From JANLTP01 sp031363055 (lineage in GTDB: Bacteria > Pseudomonadota > Gammaproteobacteria > Burkholderiales > Burkholderiaceae_E), in assembly GCA_031363055.1 (NCBI GenBank), contig JANLTP010000026.1, positions 1-60,494 of the forward strand: a stretch of DNA of 60,494 nucleotides, given 5' to 3'. The notes beneath the pieces are model-generated. The model was not told the DNA's origin. It saw only the letters and a program-made list of their open reading frames with translations, and did no database searches. Below, piece by piece: positions 52,081 through 59,991 of this stretch (positions are counted from its first letter, which is position 1; the number at the start of each line of letters is the position of its first letter). Position numbers and translations under genes: made by a program.

Positions 52081-54915
52081 ATGCAACAAAGCGTATCGCT
52101 TAGCATCCTCAATGTGAATAACCCCGACAACGCTCTCGACCGAATTGAGCTCTTTTCGCGCTGCCGCGAGAAGATGGCGCGCGAACTCGATTCAATACTC
52201 GAATCGATCTTGCCGGTCATCGCCAATGATCTGGAATTGGCCGCCCAACAGGGCAAACAAAGCATTGATGAGCAGCGGCAACTGTATTCGGCGGCAGCCA
52301 CCTTGCGCATGGAAAAGCGCACGCGCATCGCTGCCGCGCACGCGGCATTCAACGAGCGGTCCCTGCGTTGCCTGGAAATCTCGATCAAGGACGCATCGTC
52401 GAAACAAGCCCTGAGCTTGCTGCAGGAAGATGAACTCGAGGTCCAGATTCTGGCCGCCGATCTGGCCGCCTGGTTGCGCGAAGAGCGCCCGGCTGTTTGC
52501 CTGGCGTTTGCAAAGCGCATTGAACACTTGACCCAGCGGCAATGGCCCAACGATGATCTTCAGCCCCTTGGACCGCGTACCGTCGGCTCCGCCGTCGGCG
52601 CCGCGCTGCGGTCATTAGCCAGGGGCGGTACGGTCAAACTGTCGATCAAAAACATTGCTGTGACACGGCTCAGAATTTCCCTGAGCAGTTTGATTAATGA
52701 CATGAACGAGGAACTGATTACGCTTCGCGTGCTGCCCGACTGGGTGCCAGAAATCGAGAAGCAGGCGATGCGCGCCGAGCCGGCCGAAATGCCCGATTTG
52801 CCGCTGCCGGTGGTTTGGCAGGCAGGTAGTACTGTGTCAGCCAATGCCGCGCCAACGAGCCCAGTATCAACCGCCGCAGTCGCAATGCCGACGACGGCGC
52901 AACCGGTACCGATACCTGCGCCCACACCTACGCCTACACCCGCAACATCTGCATCTGCACCACCTGCACCTGCACCTGCACCTGCGCCCGAGCAAATCGC
53001 TCCCCCCGCACCAGCCGAATCCAGCACTTCAGATTCAGCCGATTACGACCAAGCCAAAAACGCCCAAGCCAATCACGCCGTCAACATATCGGCACTTGCC
53101 GCCGATGTCTCGCGCAAGCTCGATCGCTCGCCATTAGCAACCGTTGAAACCGCATCGAAACTGCGGGTCTTGCCAACGCTGCAGCCGGTGCTGGACATCG
53201 AGCGCGATGCGGTCGCGTTCGCCCATTCGATTGGCACGGTTCCCTATAGTCGGGAATCACGGCGTGAGTTCTTCAATAATGTTCGCGATCGCCTCCGTGC
53301 TGCGTCGGCGAATTCGGCGCAAGTCGCCACGGTTGAAGTGGTTGGCGCCATGTTTGATTATGTCGTCGATGATCGGCGCCTGCCCGAACCCGCCAAACCG
53401 CTGCTTTGGCGCTTGCAACAGCCCACTGTCGCCTTGTCGTTACTTGATCCCGGCTACCTTTCCAACGAGCCGCGTTCGCTGCGTCGCTTGATCGAGAACT
53501 TCGGTGCCATTGCGACGGCTTACTCCGATGAGTTTGTCAATGGTGGCGAGTTGCACCGGCGTCTTGAAACCGTGGTGCGGGCGGTTGAAATCGTGTCCAG
53601 CGCCCTGCAGACTCGCTCAGCCGTCATTTCGCAGCAGGTCGATCGCGAGTACGGCCGCGCGGTCCGAAATGTGACCAAGTTGGTTGACCGGGTCGTCAAT
53701 GAGCGTACCACGCTGGAGTCGACCCCGGCCCGACAGAATCGACGTGATTACCGCCGGCGTCCCGACAAGCAACGCGAGATCGAGGTCAGTGAGAAACTGC
53801 GACTGATGCTCGAAGAACGGATTGGTCATCATCAGATTCCCGACAGCGCCAAGGACTTTATTCTCAGCGTCTGGTTACGGCATTTGCGCACGGCCGTATT
53901 GCGTGACGGTGAGGAGAGCACCGAATTCAAACTGGCGCTCGAAGTCGTCGACGATCTGCTCTGGAGTATGGAAACCGGTGCGCGCAAGCAAAGCCGCGGC
54001 GCCCTGGCCAAACGAATCCCGCCGCTGATCCGCATGTTGACCTCCGGCCTGAGGGAAATCGGCGCTCGCGAAGAGGAGCACAAAAGCTTCTTTGACGAAT
54101 TGTTCCTGTTGCATCTGCGCAAGATGCGCCGCGATGGATTGGCTCAGGGCGAGACCACCGAGTTTTCGGCGTTGTCGCCGTTGACCAGCCTGCCGACATT
54201 AAGGGACGAGATCGAGACTCAATCGAGCGCCGGAAAAAAGAAGGTTGTGGATTCGCCACCGACGGTGCCGAGCTTCGTGCCGCCTGACACAACGGTGATT
54301 GGCAACGCAGACAAGAATACTGAAAGGGACGTCACGCGAAGTGGGCAATCGGACGCGACGAGCGAAAGCCCGACCCGGCCGCGCGTTTCCCGAACTTCGT
54401 CGAGTCGCAACCGGCGCTCCGAAATCATTCCGGCCACGATCAGAAAACCGGACATCGTCAGAAAACCGGACGCCGCCACTCCGAACACAAAGACGACTGC
54501 CCCGAACATAAAAACATCGGCCGAAACGCCGTCAGAATTGATCTCGTCCGAGATCAACCCGGTCGTACCGAACACACCCAACGCTCAGGGCACAGTCGAT
54601 GCACCGGCCGATGATCGCGGCCCCGAACAGAAGTTGCTCGAGGTCCTGCATTCGCTTGATTTGAATGATCCACCACAATCACTGGATCGGCTCGAGATCG
54701 GCATCGAGCGATTACTCGAAACGGTCGATCGGGGTCAGTGGCTCGCGCTGGCGGGTACCGATGGCATTACTTCGATCGCGAAAATCGCCTGGGTCAATTC
54801 CCGACGCACCGTCATCTTGTTGGTCCGGCATCCCGATCGTCGTGCCCTGTCGCTGCGCATGGATGAACTCAAGCGCCGCGCTGAGCTCGGCCGCGCTTAT
54901 TTGATTGCTGGTTGA
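52081..54915 (+). CDS. DUF1631 family protein
   Basis: 944 residues. The family region begins near residue 130 (EDELEVQILAADLAAWLREERP; NDDLQPLGPRTVGSAVGAALRSL; RISLSSLINDMNEELITLRVLPDWVP). A Pro/Ala/Thr-rich linker (about 270-325) then leads to a long helical region (about 380-720; IGTVPYSRESRREFFNNVRDRL, PLLWRLQQPTVALSLLDPGYLSNEPRSLRRLIENFG), another disordered, repeat-bearing stretch (720-845), and a compact C-terminal domain of about 85 residues (LEIGIERLLETVDRGQWLAL to ELGRAYLIAG) that looks PilZ-like. Cytoplasmic; function unknown. The 237 bases between tRNA-Ser and this start contain nothing I can name. Confidence 0.82.
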   Translation: MQQSVSLSILNVNNPDNALDRIELFSRCREKMARELDSILESILPVIANDLELAAQQGKQSIDEQRQLYSAAATLRMEKRTRIAAAHAAFNERSLRCLEISIKDASSKQALSLLQEDELEVQILAADLAAWLREERPAVCLAFAKRIEHLTQRQWPNDDLQPLGPRTVGSAVGAALRSLARGGTVKLSIKNIAVTRLRISLSSLINDMNEELITLRVLPDWVPEIEKQAMRAEPAEMPDLPLPVVWQAGSTVSANAAPTSPVSTAAVAMPTTAQPVPIPAPTPTPTPATSASAPPAPAPAPAPEQIAPPAPAESSTSDSADYDQAKNAQANHAVNISALAADVSRKLDRSPLATVETASKLRVLPTLQPVLDIERDAVAFAHSIGTVPYSRESRREFFNNVRDRLRAASANSAQVATVEVVGAMFDYVVDDRRLPEPAKPLLWRLQQPTVALSLLDPGYLSNEPRSLRRLIENFGAIATAYSDEFVNGGELHRRLETVVRAVEIVSSALQTRSAVISQQVDREYGRAVRNVTKLVDRVVNERTTLESTPARQNRRDYRRRPDKQREIEVSEKLRLMLEERIGHHQIPDSAKDFILSVWLRHLRTAVLRDGEESTEFKLALEVVDDLLWSMETGARKQSRGALAKRIPPLIRMLTSGLREIGAREEEHKSFFDELFLLHLRKMRRDGLAQGETTEFSALSPLTSLPTLRDEIETQSSAGKKKVVDSPPTVPSFVPPDTTVIGNADKNTERDVTRSGQSDATSESPTRPRVSRTSSSRNRRSEIIPATIRKPDIVRKPDAATPNTKTTAPNIKTSAETPSELISSEINPVVPNTPNAQGTVDAPADDRGPEQKLLEVLHSLDLNDPPQSLDRLEIGIERLLETVDRGQWLALAGTDGITSIAKIAWVNSRRTVILLVRHPDRRALSLRMDELKRRAELGRAYLIAG
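52906..52990 (+). repeat. in-frame 6-bp simple repeat coding a Pro/Ala linker
   Basis: CACCTG-type hexamers (four consecutive copies near 52966-52988) and flanking CACCTACGCC-like variants encode an alternating Pro-Ala/Pro-Thr linker. Unit changes keep the frame, so the linker length is likely to vary between strains. Confidence 0.7.
54439..54474 (+). repeat. 2 x 18-bp in-frame repeat in the DUF1631 gene
   Basis: Two successive 18-bp units, each containing CAGAAAACCGGAC, encode IRKPD(I) and VRKPD(A); a looser repeat around PNTKT / PNIKT follows. They lie in the disordered part before the C-terminal domain. Confidence 0.75.
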
Positions 54916-54935
54916 GCTGAGCCTGAGCTGGTCGA

Positions 54936-54975
54936 CCTGACCCCGAACTACCTGAGCTGACCCCGATCCACTTGA
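54936..54975 (+). repeat. 2 x 20-bp tandem repeat behind the DUF1631 gene
   Basis: CCTGACCCCGAACTACCTGA (54936-54955) and GCTGACCCCGATCCACTTGA (54956-54975) differ at four positions; related TGAGCTG/TGAGCCTG pieces link them to the stop codon at 54913. C-rich and G-poor on the sense strand. Confidence 0.75.
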
Positions 54976-54986
54976 GAGGAGCCCGC

Positions 54987-56129
54987 TCAAACCGCACCGC
55001 GTGCAAAGGTAATGACGTGATCGGCGTCGATTCGAATGCCGATGCGCTCACCGATGCCGTGATTGTGATGGCTCGGCACCAGCGCCATAAGCTCTTGCCG
55101 GCTCGGTAATCGCAGCGTGTAGAGGAACTGCGCGCCGCGAAATGCCTTTCGTACCACTTCAGCCTGCAGTTCGCTGGCGTCATCGTGAACCACGTCGTCG
55201 GGCCTGAGCAACACCACGAGCTGGCCCTGGGCATCGGCCATGGCATGAGCATTGGCAGCATCGATAGTCGAGATCAACGGCACGGCACCAAGCTCGGTGG
55301 TAATCACGGGCAGTCCCGCCTGCTCGCGAATCACGCCGGGTAGAAACGCGCCCAGCCCGACAAAGTCAGCTACCGAACGCGTCGCTGGCTCATGATAAAG
55401 ACGATAGGCGGTATCCCACTGCGCGATTCGACCGTCTTCCATGACGCCGACGGTATCGGCCAGCGCGAACGCTTCGTATTGATCATGGGTGACCAGCAAT
55501 GCAGTCGAGCGGGTCAGCTTGAGCAAGTCACGCAATTCATGAGCGAGTTGTTCGCGCAAGTCCGGATCCAGATTCGAAAACGGCTCATCAAGCAGCAGCA
55601 ATTTCGGTTCCGGCGCCAGCGCGCGTGCCAGCGCGACTCGCTGCTGTTGCCCGCCCGATAGCTCGTGCGGAAAACGGTCGGCCCATTGACCAAGCTTGAC
55701 CAATTCCAGCATTTGTTCGCCGCGCTCTTTGACCCGTTCAGGCGCCAGTTTGCGCAAGCCGAATTCGACGTTGTTACGCACACTCAGATGCGGAAACAAC
55801 GCGTAATCCTGAAACACGATGCCGACGCCACGAAGATTCGGCTCAACCCAGGTCTTTCGGTCGCAAACGATACGCTCGCGAATCTTGACCGAACCTGAAT
55901 CGGGCCGCACGAATCCGGCAATGCTGCGCAGTGCCGTTGTTTTGCCGCAACCCGAGGGTCCGAGCAGGCAACCGATTTCGCCGCTGGCCAACTGAAAGTC
56001 GAGTCCCTTGATGACATGCACCGGGCGATCGGCATCGCGCAGGAAAACGCTCAACTCGCGAACCACCAGTGCGGGGCTGGCCTGAGTCGGTGATACGGCG
56101 GGCATCTCGGTAGTCGGCATGACTCTCAT
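54987..56129 (-). CDS. fbpC: Fe(III)-type ABC transporter ATP-binding protein (FbpC-like)
   Basis: 380 residues. Walker A GPSGCGKTTALRSIAG, Q-loop VFQDYALFPHLSV, signature LSGGQQQRVALARALAPEPKLLLLDEP (ABC motif plus Walker B), H-loop LVTHDQYEAFALAD, and a C-terminal TOBE-like regulatory domain (about 290-380; LLRPDDVVHDD). This is the FbpC/PotA group; the divergent permease with two fused halves fits iron(III) uptake. The ATG at 56120 is another possible start. The gene is transcribed away from fbpB, unlike the usual fbpABC operon, and no fbpA binding protein is in view. Confidence 0.9.
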   Translation of the reverse strand: MRVMPTTEMPAVSPTQASPALVVRELSVFLRDADRPVHVIKGLDFQLASGEIGCLLGPSGCGKTTALRSIAGFVRPDSGSVKIRERIVCDRKTWVEPNLRGVGIVFQDYALFPHLSVRNNVEFGLRKLAPERVKERGEQMLELVKLGQWADRFPHELSGGQQQRVALARALAPEPKLLLLDEPFSNLDPDLREQLAHELRDLLKLTRSTALLVTHDQYEAFALADTVGVMEDGRIAQWDTAYRLYHEPATRSVADFVGLGAFLPGVIREQAGLPVITTELGAVPLISTIDAANAHAMADAQGQLVVLLRPDDVVHDDASELQAEVVRKAFRGAQFLYTLRLPSRQELMALVPSHHNHGIGERIGIRIDADHVITFARGAV

Positions 56130-56160
56130 TGCGAATGACTATAATTCTCATTTACCTTCA
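56126..56160. promoter_or_regulatory. Fur-like operator in the divergent fbpC/fbpB promoter
   Basis: Overlapping inverted repeats TCATT-gcg-AATGA (56126-56138) and AATGA-N9-TCATT (56134-56152), then another TTCATT, resemble the AT-rich hexamer arrays of Fur boxes. A TATAAT (56140-56145) is embedded, so bound Fur would block transcription. Confidence 0.6.
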
Positions 56161-56178
56161 TTGTAAAGACGCTTTCCT

Positions 56179-57756
56179 GTGCAGACCCGCTGGCTGGTGC
56201 GATTTCCGGTGCTCTTTGGCGCGTTTATGATCAGTGCGCCGATGTTGTTGCTGGCCTGGACCGCCATCACCGGTAGCGGCGCTGCCGGCCAGTTGACGCA
56301 CTTGCTGTCCACCGTGCTGCCGCGTTATGTACTGAATAGCGTGGCGCTGGTGCTGGTCGTCACCTCGATGGTGTTGTTGATCGGTGTCGGTTGCGCCTGG
56401 TTGATCGCGGCCTATGACTTCCCGGGCCGACGCTTTTTTCGATGGGCGCTGGTGTTACCGCTGGCGCTGCCGAGTTTTGTCGTTGCTTACGCCTATAACG
56501 ATTTCAACTGGCTGGCGAGCGTCTCGCGATGGGCCAAGGCTCACCTCGGTGTGACGATCCCGAGAATGGGCGACTGGGCTAATGTTGTCGCAGCCGGCGT
56601 AGTACTGGCGCTCGTGCTCTACCCTTATGTGTACTTGCTGGCCCGGACCGCCTTTGAGGAACGCAGCCCGTCACTGGGCGAAGCGGCGCTGTCGCTGGGC
56701 ATTCGTCGCGCGTGCGCCTGGTGGCGGGTGGTCTGGCCGATTGCGAGACCCTCGATTGCGGCAGGTTGCGCCTTGGTCATCATGGAAACCCTGGCCGATT
56801 TCGGAACGGTTGCCTATTTCGCGGTCGACACGTTTACTGCGGGCATTTATCGCTCCTGGCAATCGATGGGCGACAAGACGACGGCCGCCAGGCTGGCGCT
56901 GCTGCTGATGGGCTTCGTGCTGATTCTGACCTCGCTCGAGCGCAGCCAACGCGCCCGCATGCGTTATTTCGCCAGAGGCCGAAGTGATGCGCCGAGACTG
57001 CGTCTGCGATGGCCGCAGGCCGCTCTCGCCCTGCTGGCTTGCCTGACGCCATTGGTGTTCGGGCTGTTGCTGCCGTTGCTGCTCCTGACACTGTCCTGGC
57101 TGGATGCTGGCGCCCAGTTGAGCGTGCGGCTGTTTGGCTGGGCACTGAACAGCGCCATGCTGGCAGCACTGGCGACCGTTCTGATTATTCCAGCGACCCT
57201 GCTGGCCGCGTATGGCCTGCGATTGATGCCCGGCCCGCGAGCCCGCTGGCTGACCACCCTGGCGTGTTCCGGTTACGCGTTGCCGGGTCTGGTGCTGGCC
57301 ATCGGACTTTTATCGTTCGTCGGCATGGTCGACCAGTTGATTGGATTTTCACTGCTTAGCGGCACGCTGGTGGCGGTGGTCTATGCCTATTCGGTGCGCT
57401 TTTTTTCGATTGGTTATCAGTCGATCGAATCCGGTTTGACGCGCATCAATCCGTCGATGGAACAAAGTGCCAGCAGTCTCGGCCTGAACAGCGTGGAAAC
57501 CTTGCGCGAAGTCCATTGGCCGTTGCTGCGATCGAGCGTGGCGATCGCGTCACTGCTGGTATTTGTCGATTGCCTGAAGGAGCTGCCTGCCACCCTGGTG
57601 TTGCGGCCATTCAACTTCGATACCCTATCGGTCGTGGCTTATCATTTTGCTTCGGATGAACGACTCGGCGAAGCAGCGGCGCCGGCGCTGTTGATTGCCC
57701 TGGTGAGCTTGTTGCCGGTGCTGGTGTTATCCGTGTATCGGCCGGCCCGTCGTTAG
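56179..57756 (+). CDS. fbpB: Fe(III)-type ABC transporter permease, fused two-domain (FbpB-like)
   Basis: 525 residues with about 12 membrane helices in two homologous halves. Each half carries the cytoplasmic EAA loop that docks the ATPase: GEAALSLGIRRACAWWRVVWP and, in the second half, QSASSLGLNSVETLREVHWPLL. This is the FbpB/SfuB iron permease type. The start is GTG at 56179 with a weak ribosome site. It shares a Fur-like control region with the divergent ATPase gene. The 116 bases behind it carry only the tRNA-Val promoter. Confidence 0.9.
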   Translation: MQTRWLVRFPVLFGAFMISAPMLLLAWTAITGSGAAGQLTHLLSTVLPRYVLNSVALVLVVTSMVLLIGVGCAWLIAAYDFPGRRFFRWALVLPLALPSFVVAYAYNDFNWLASVSRWAKAHLGVTIPRMGDWANVVAAGVVLALVLYPYVYLLARTAFEERSPSLGEAALSLGIRRACAWWRVVWPIARPSIAAGCALVIMETLADFGTVAYFAVDTFTAGIYRSWQSMGDKTTAARLALLLMGFVLILTSLERSQRARMRYFARGRSDAPRLRLRWPQAALALLACLTPLVFGLLLPLLLLTLSWLDAGAQLSVRLFGWALNSAMLAALATVLIIPATLLAAYGLRLMPGPRARWLTTLACSGYALPGLVLAIGLLSFVGMVDQLIGFSLLSGTLVAVVYAYSVRFFSIGYQSIESGLTRINPSMEQSASSLGLNSVETLREVHWPLLRSSVAIASLLVFVDCLKELPATLVLRPFNFDTLSVVAYHFASDERLGEAAAPALLIALVSLLPVLVLSVYRPARR

Positions 57757-57830
57757 CAGGCGTGGAACCGCGACGGGCTTCAAATCAGGTTTTGATAAAT
57801 TGCTTGATCGTGCGTTGCTTGTCATGCGAA

Positions 57831-57860
57831 TTGAGAATGGCTGCCGTCGCCTGATATAAT
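57831..57860 (+). promoter_or_regulatory. promoter of tRNA-Val (possibly also thrS)
   Basis: TTGAGA (57831-57836), 18-bp spacer, TATAAT (57855-57860) with an extended -10 TG at 57852-57853. The -10 ends 12 nt before the tRNA. Confidence 0.8.
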
Positions 57861-57872
57861 TAAATAAATCCC

Positions 57873-57949
57873 AGGCGCGTAGCTCAGCTGGTTAGAGCAC
57901 CACCTTGACATGGTGGGGGTCGTTGGTTCGAGTCCAATCGCGCCTACCA
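57873..57949 (+). tRNA. tRNA-Val (anticodon GAC)
   Basis: 77 nt with acceptor AGGCGCG / CGCGCCT, discriminator A and encoded CCA. Anticodon stem CCACC / GGTGG, loop TTGACAT, anticodon GAC. T arm GTTGGTTCGAGTCCAAT. It has a strong promoter upstream and an intrinsic terminator 15 nt downstream, ahead of thrS. Confidence 0.97.
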
Positions 57950-57964
57950 AATTTAGTTCAGTGA

Positions 57965-57988
57965 AGCGCGGTTCTTCCGCGCTTTTTC
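57965..57988 (+). terminator. intrinsic terminator between tRNA-Val and thrS
   Basis: AGCGCGG-ttctt-CCGCGCT stem of 7 bp followed by a run of five T, ending only about 16 nt before the thrS ATG. It can end the tRNA transcript, but any transcript reaching thrS from upstream must pass it. Confidence 0.88.
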
Positions 57989-58003
57989 TATTTGGATAGG
58001 AAC

Positions 58004-59911
58004 ATGATCAAGGTCACATTGCCCGACGGATCGGTACGTGAGTTCGCTGCCGCCGTTACCGTGGCCGAAGTCGCTCAAAGTATCGGCCCCGGTTTGGCGA
58101 AAGCCGCATTGGCCGGAAAAGTCAACGGTCAGGTGGTTGATACCAGTCGCCGGATTGAACACGATGCGCAAGTAGCCATCATTACCGGCAAGGATCCGGA
58201 AGGCCTTGAAGTGGTACGCCATTCAACCGCGCACTTGCTGGCCTACGCCGTCAAGGAGTTGTTTCCTGATGCGCAAGTGACGATTGGCCCGGTGATTGAA
58301 AACGGCTTCTTTTACGACTTCTCGTACAAGCGAGCCTTCACGCCGGAAGATCTAATGACGATCGAAGCCAAGATGCGTGAGCTGGCGGCAAAGGATGAAC
58401 CCGTCATTCGTGAGGAATGGCAACGCGATGAGGCTGTCACGTATTTTCGCTCGATCGGCGAGGCCTATAAGGCTGAAATCATTGCCTCGATCCCGGCCGG
58501 CGAGCCGATCGGCCTGTACCGCGAGGGCAAATTTATTGACCTTTGCCGTGGACCGCATGTCCCGAGCACGGGCAAGCTCAAGGTGTTCAAACTCATGAAG
58601 CTAGCCGGCGCTTATTGGCGCGGCGACTCCAAAAAGGAAATGCTGCAACGCATTTACGGCACCGCCTGGATCAGCCAGCAGGACCAGGACGCACATCTTC
58701 ACATGCTCGAAGAAGCCGAGCGTCGTGATCATCGCAAGTTGGGTCGCGAACTCGACCTGTTTCATATGCAAGACGAGGCGCCTGGTCTTATCTTTTGGCA
58801 TCCCAAGGGCTGGACGCTGTGGCAGCAGGTTGAGCAGTACATGCGCCAGGTCTATGTCGACAACGGTTATCAGGAAGTCAAGGGTCCGCAAATCCTCGAC
58901 CGTTCCCTGTGGGAGCGCACCGGCCACTGGCAGAATTACCGCGACAACATGTTCGTGACCGAGTCGGAGAATCGCTCATATGCGCTCAAGCCGATGAATT
59001 GCCCCGGCCATGTGCTGATCTTCAAATCGGATTTGCGCTCGTATCGGGAATTGCCTTTGCGCTACGGTGAGTTCGGTCAATGTCATCGTAACGAGCCCTC
59101 AGGCGCTTTGCATGGAATCATGCGCGTGCGCGGATTCACACAGGATGACGGGCACATATTTTGTACCGAAGCTCAGATCGGCGCCGAATGCGCAGCGTTC
59201 ACGACTCTGCTGCGCAAGGTTTATGCTGACTTTGGTTTTACCCAGATTTTGTACAAGGTCGGCACGCGCCCCAAAGATAGGGTTGGCTCGGACGAGTTCT
59301 GGGATCGCGCGGAAAAAGCGCTGATGGATTCACTGACCGCATCGGGCTGTGACTATGTTGTTTCGCCCGGCGACGGCGCGTTCTACGGGCCCAAGATCGA
59401 ATACACGCTCAAGGATGCGATCGGTCGGCAATGGCAGTGTGGCACGATGCAGGTTGACTACAACACGGCCGAGCGCTTGGGCGGCGAATATGTGGCCGAC
59501 GATAATAGCCGCAAGCATCCGGTCATGCTGCATCGCGCAATCGTCGGATCCCTGGAGCGTTTCATCGGTGTTCTGATTGAAAATCATGCCGGGGCGATGC
59601 CGGCTTGGCTCTCGCCCATACAGGCGATGGTACTCAATATCAGCGAGCCGTCGGCCGAATATGCGGCATGCGTCGCGCAAACGCTGAAAAAACAAGGGTT
59701 TAGAGTAGGGTCCGATTTGCGGAATGAGAAAATCAACTATAAAATCCGCGAGCACAGTTTGCAGAAGATTCCTTATTTGCTGGTGGTTGGCGATAAGGAG
59801 CGTGAAGCTGGGCAGGTGGCCGTGCGTGCGCGGGGTGGCGAAAGTCTTGGTGTAATGAAGTTGGAAGACTTGGCCAGCCGGCTCGAAAACGATGTTGCTT
59901 TGAAGCGTTAA
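58004..59911 (+). CDS. thrS: threonyl-tRNA synthetase
   Basis: 635 residues from the ATG at 58004, with GGATAGG as ribosome site. TGS domain (1-62), editing domain with H73-xxx-H77 (RHSTAHLLAYAV) and CRGPHVPSTGKL, class II core with GPQILDRSLWERTGHW, zinc cysteine in KPMNCPGHVLIF, motif 2 RYGEFGQCHRNEPSGALHG, and anticodon domain after about 535. Followed by infC as in most bacteria (thrS-infC-rpmI-rplT). An intrinsic terminator sits directly upstream. Confidence 0.98.
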   Translation: MIKVTLPDGSVREFAAAVTVAEVAQSIGPGLAKAALAGKVNGQVVDTSRRIEHDAQVAIITGKDPEGLEVVRHSTAHLLAYAVKELFPDAQVTIGPVIENGFFYDFSYKRAFTPEDLMTIEAKMRELAAKDEPVIREEWQRDEAVTYFRSIGEAYKAEIIASIPAGEPIGLYREGKFIDLCRGPHVPSTGKLKVFKLMKLAGAYWRGDSKKEMLQRIYGTAWISQQDQDAHLHMLEEAERRDHRKLGRELDLFHMQDEAPGLIFWHPKGWTLWQQVEQYMRQVYVDNGYQEVKGPQILDRSLWERTGHWQNYRDNMFVTESENRSYALKPMNCPGHVLIFKSDLRSYRELPLRYGEFGQCHRNEPSGALHGIMRVRGFTQDDGHIFCTEAQIGAECAAFTTLLRKVYADFGFTQILYKVGTRPKDRVGSDEFWDRAEKALMDSLTASGCDYVVSPGDGAFYGPKIEYTLKDAIGRQWQCGTMQVDYNTAERLGGEYVADDNSRKHPVMLHRAIVGSLERFIGVLIENHAGAMPAWLSPIQAMVLNISEPSAEYAACVAQTLKKQGFRVGSDLRNEKINYKIREHSLQKIPYLLVVGDKEREAGQVAVRARGGESLGVMKLEDLASRLENDVALKR

Positions 59912-59991
59912 TGTACTTTTAGAAGTTATTTTTTGCTTTAAATCAATAGGTTGCGTAGGGTCGTGAAAGTAATTTATCAGGAGAAATGAAT

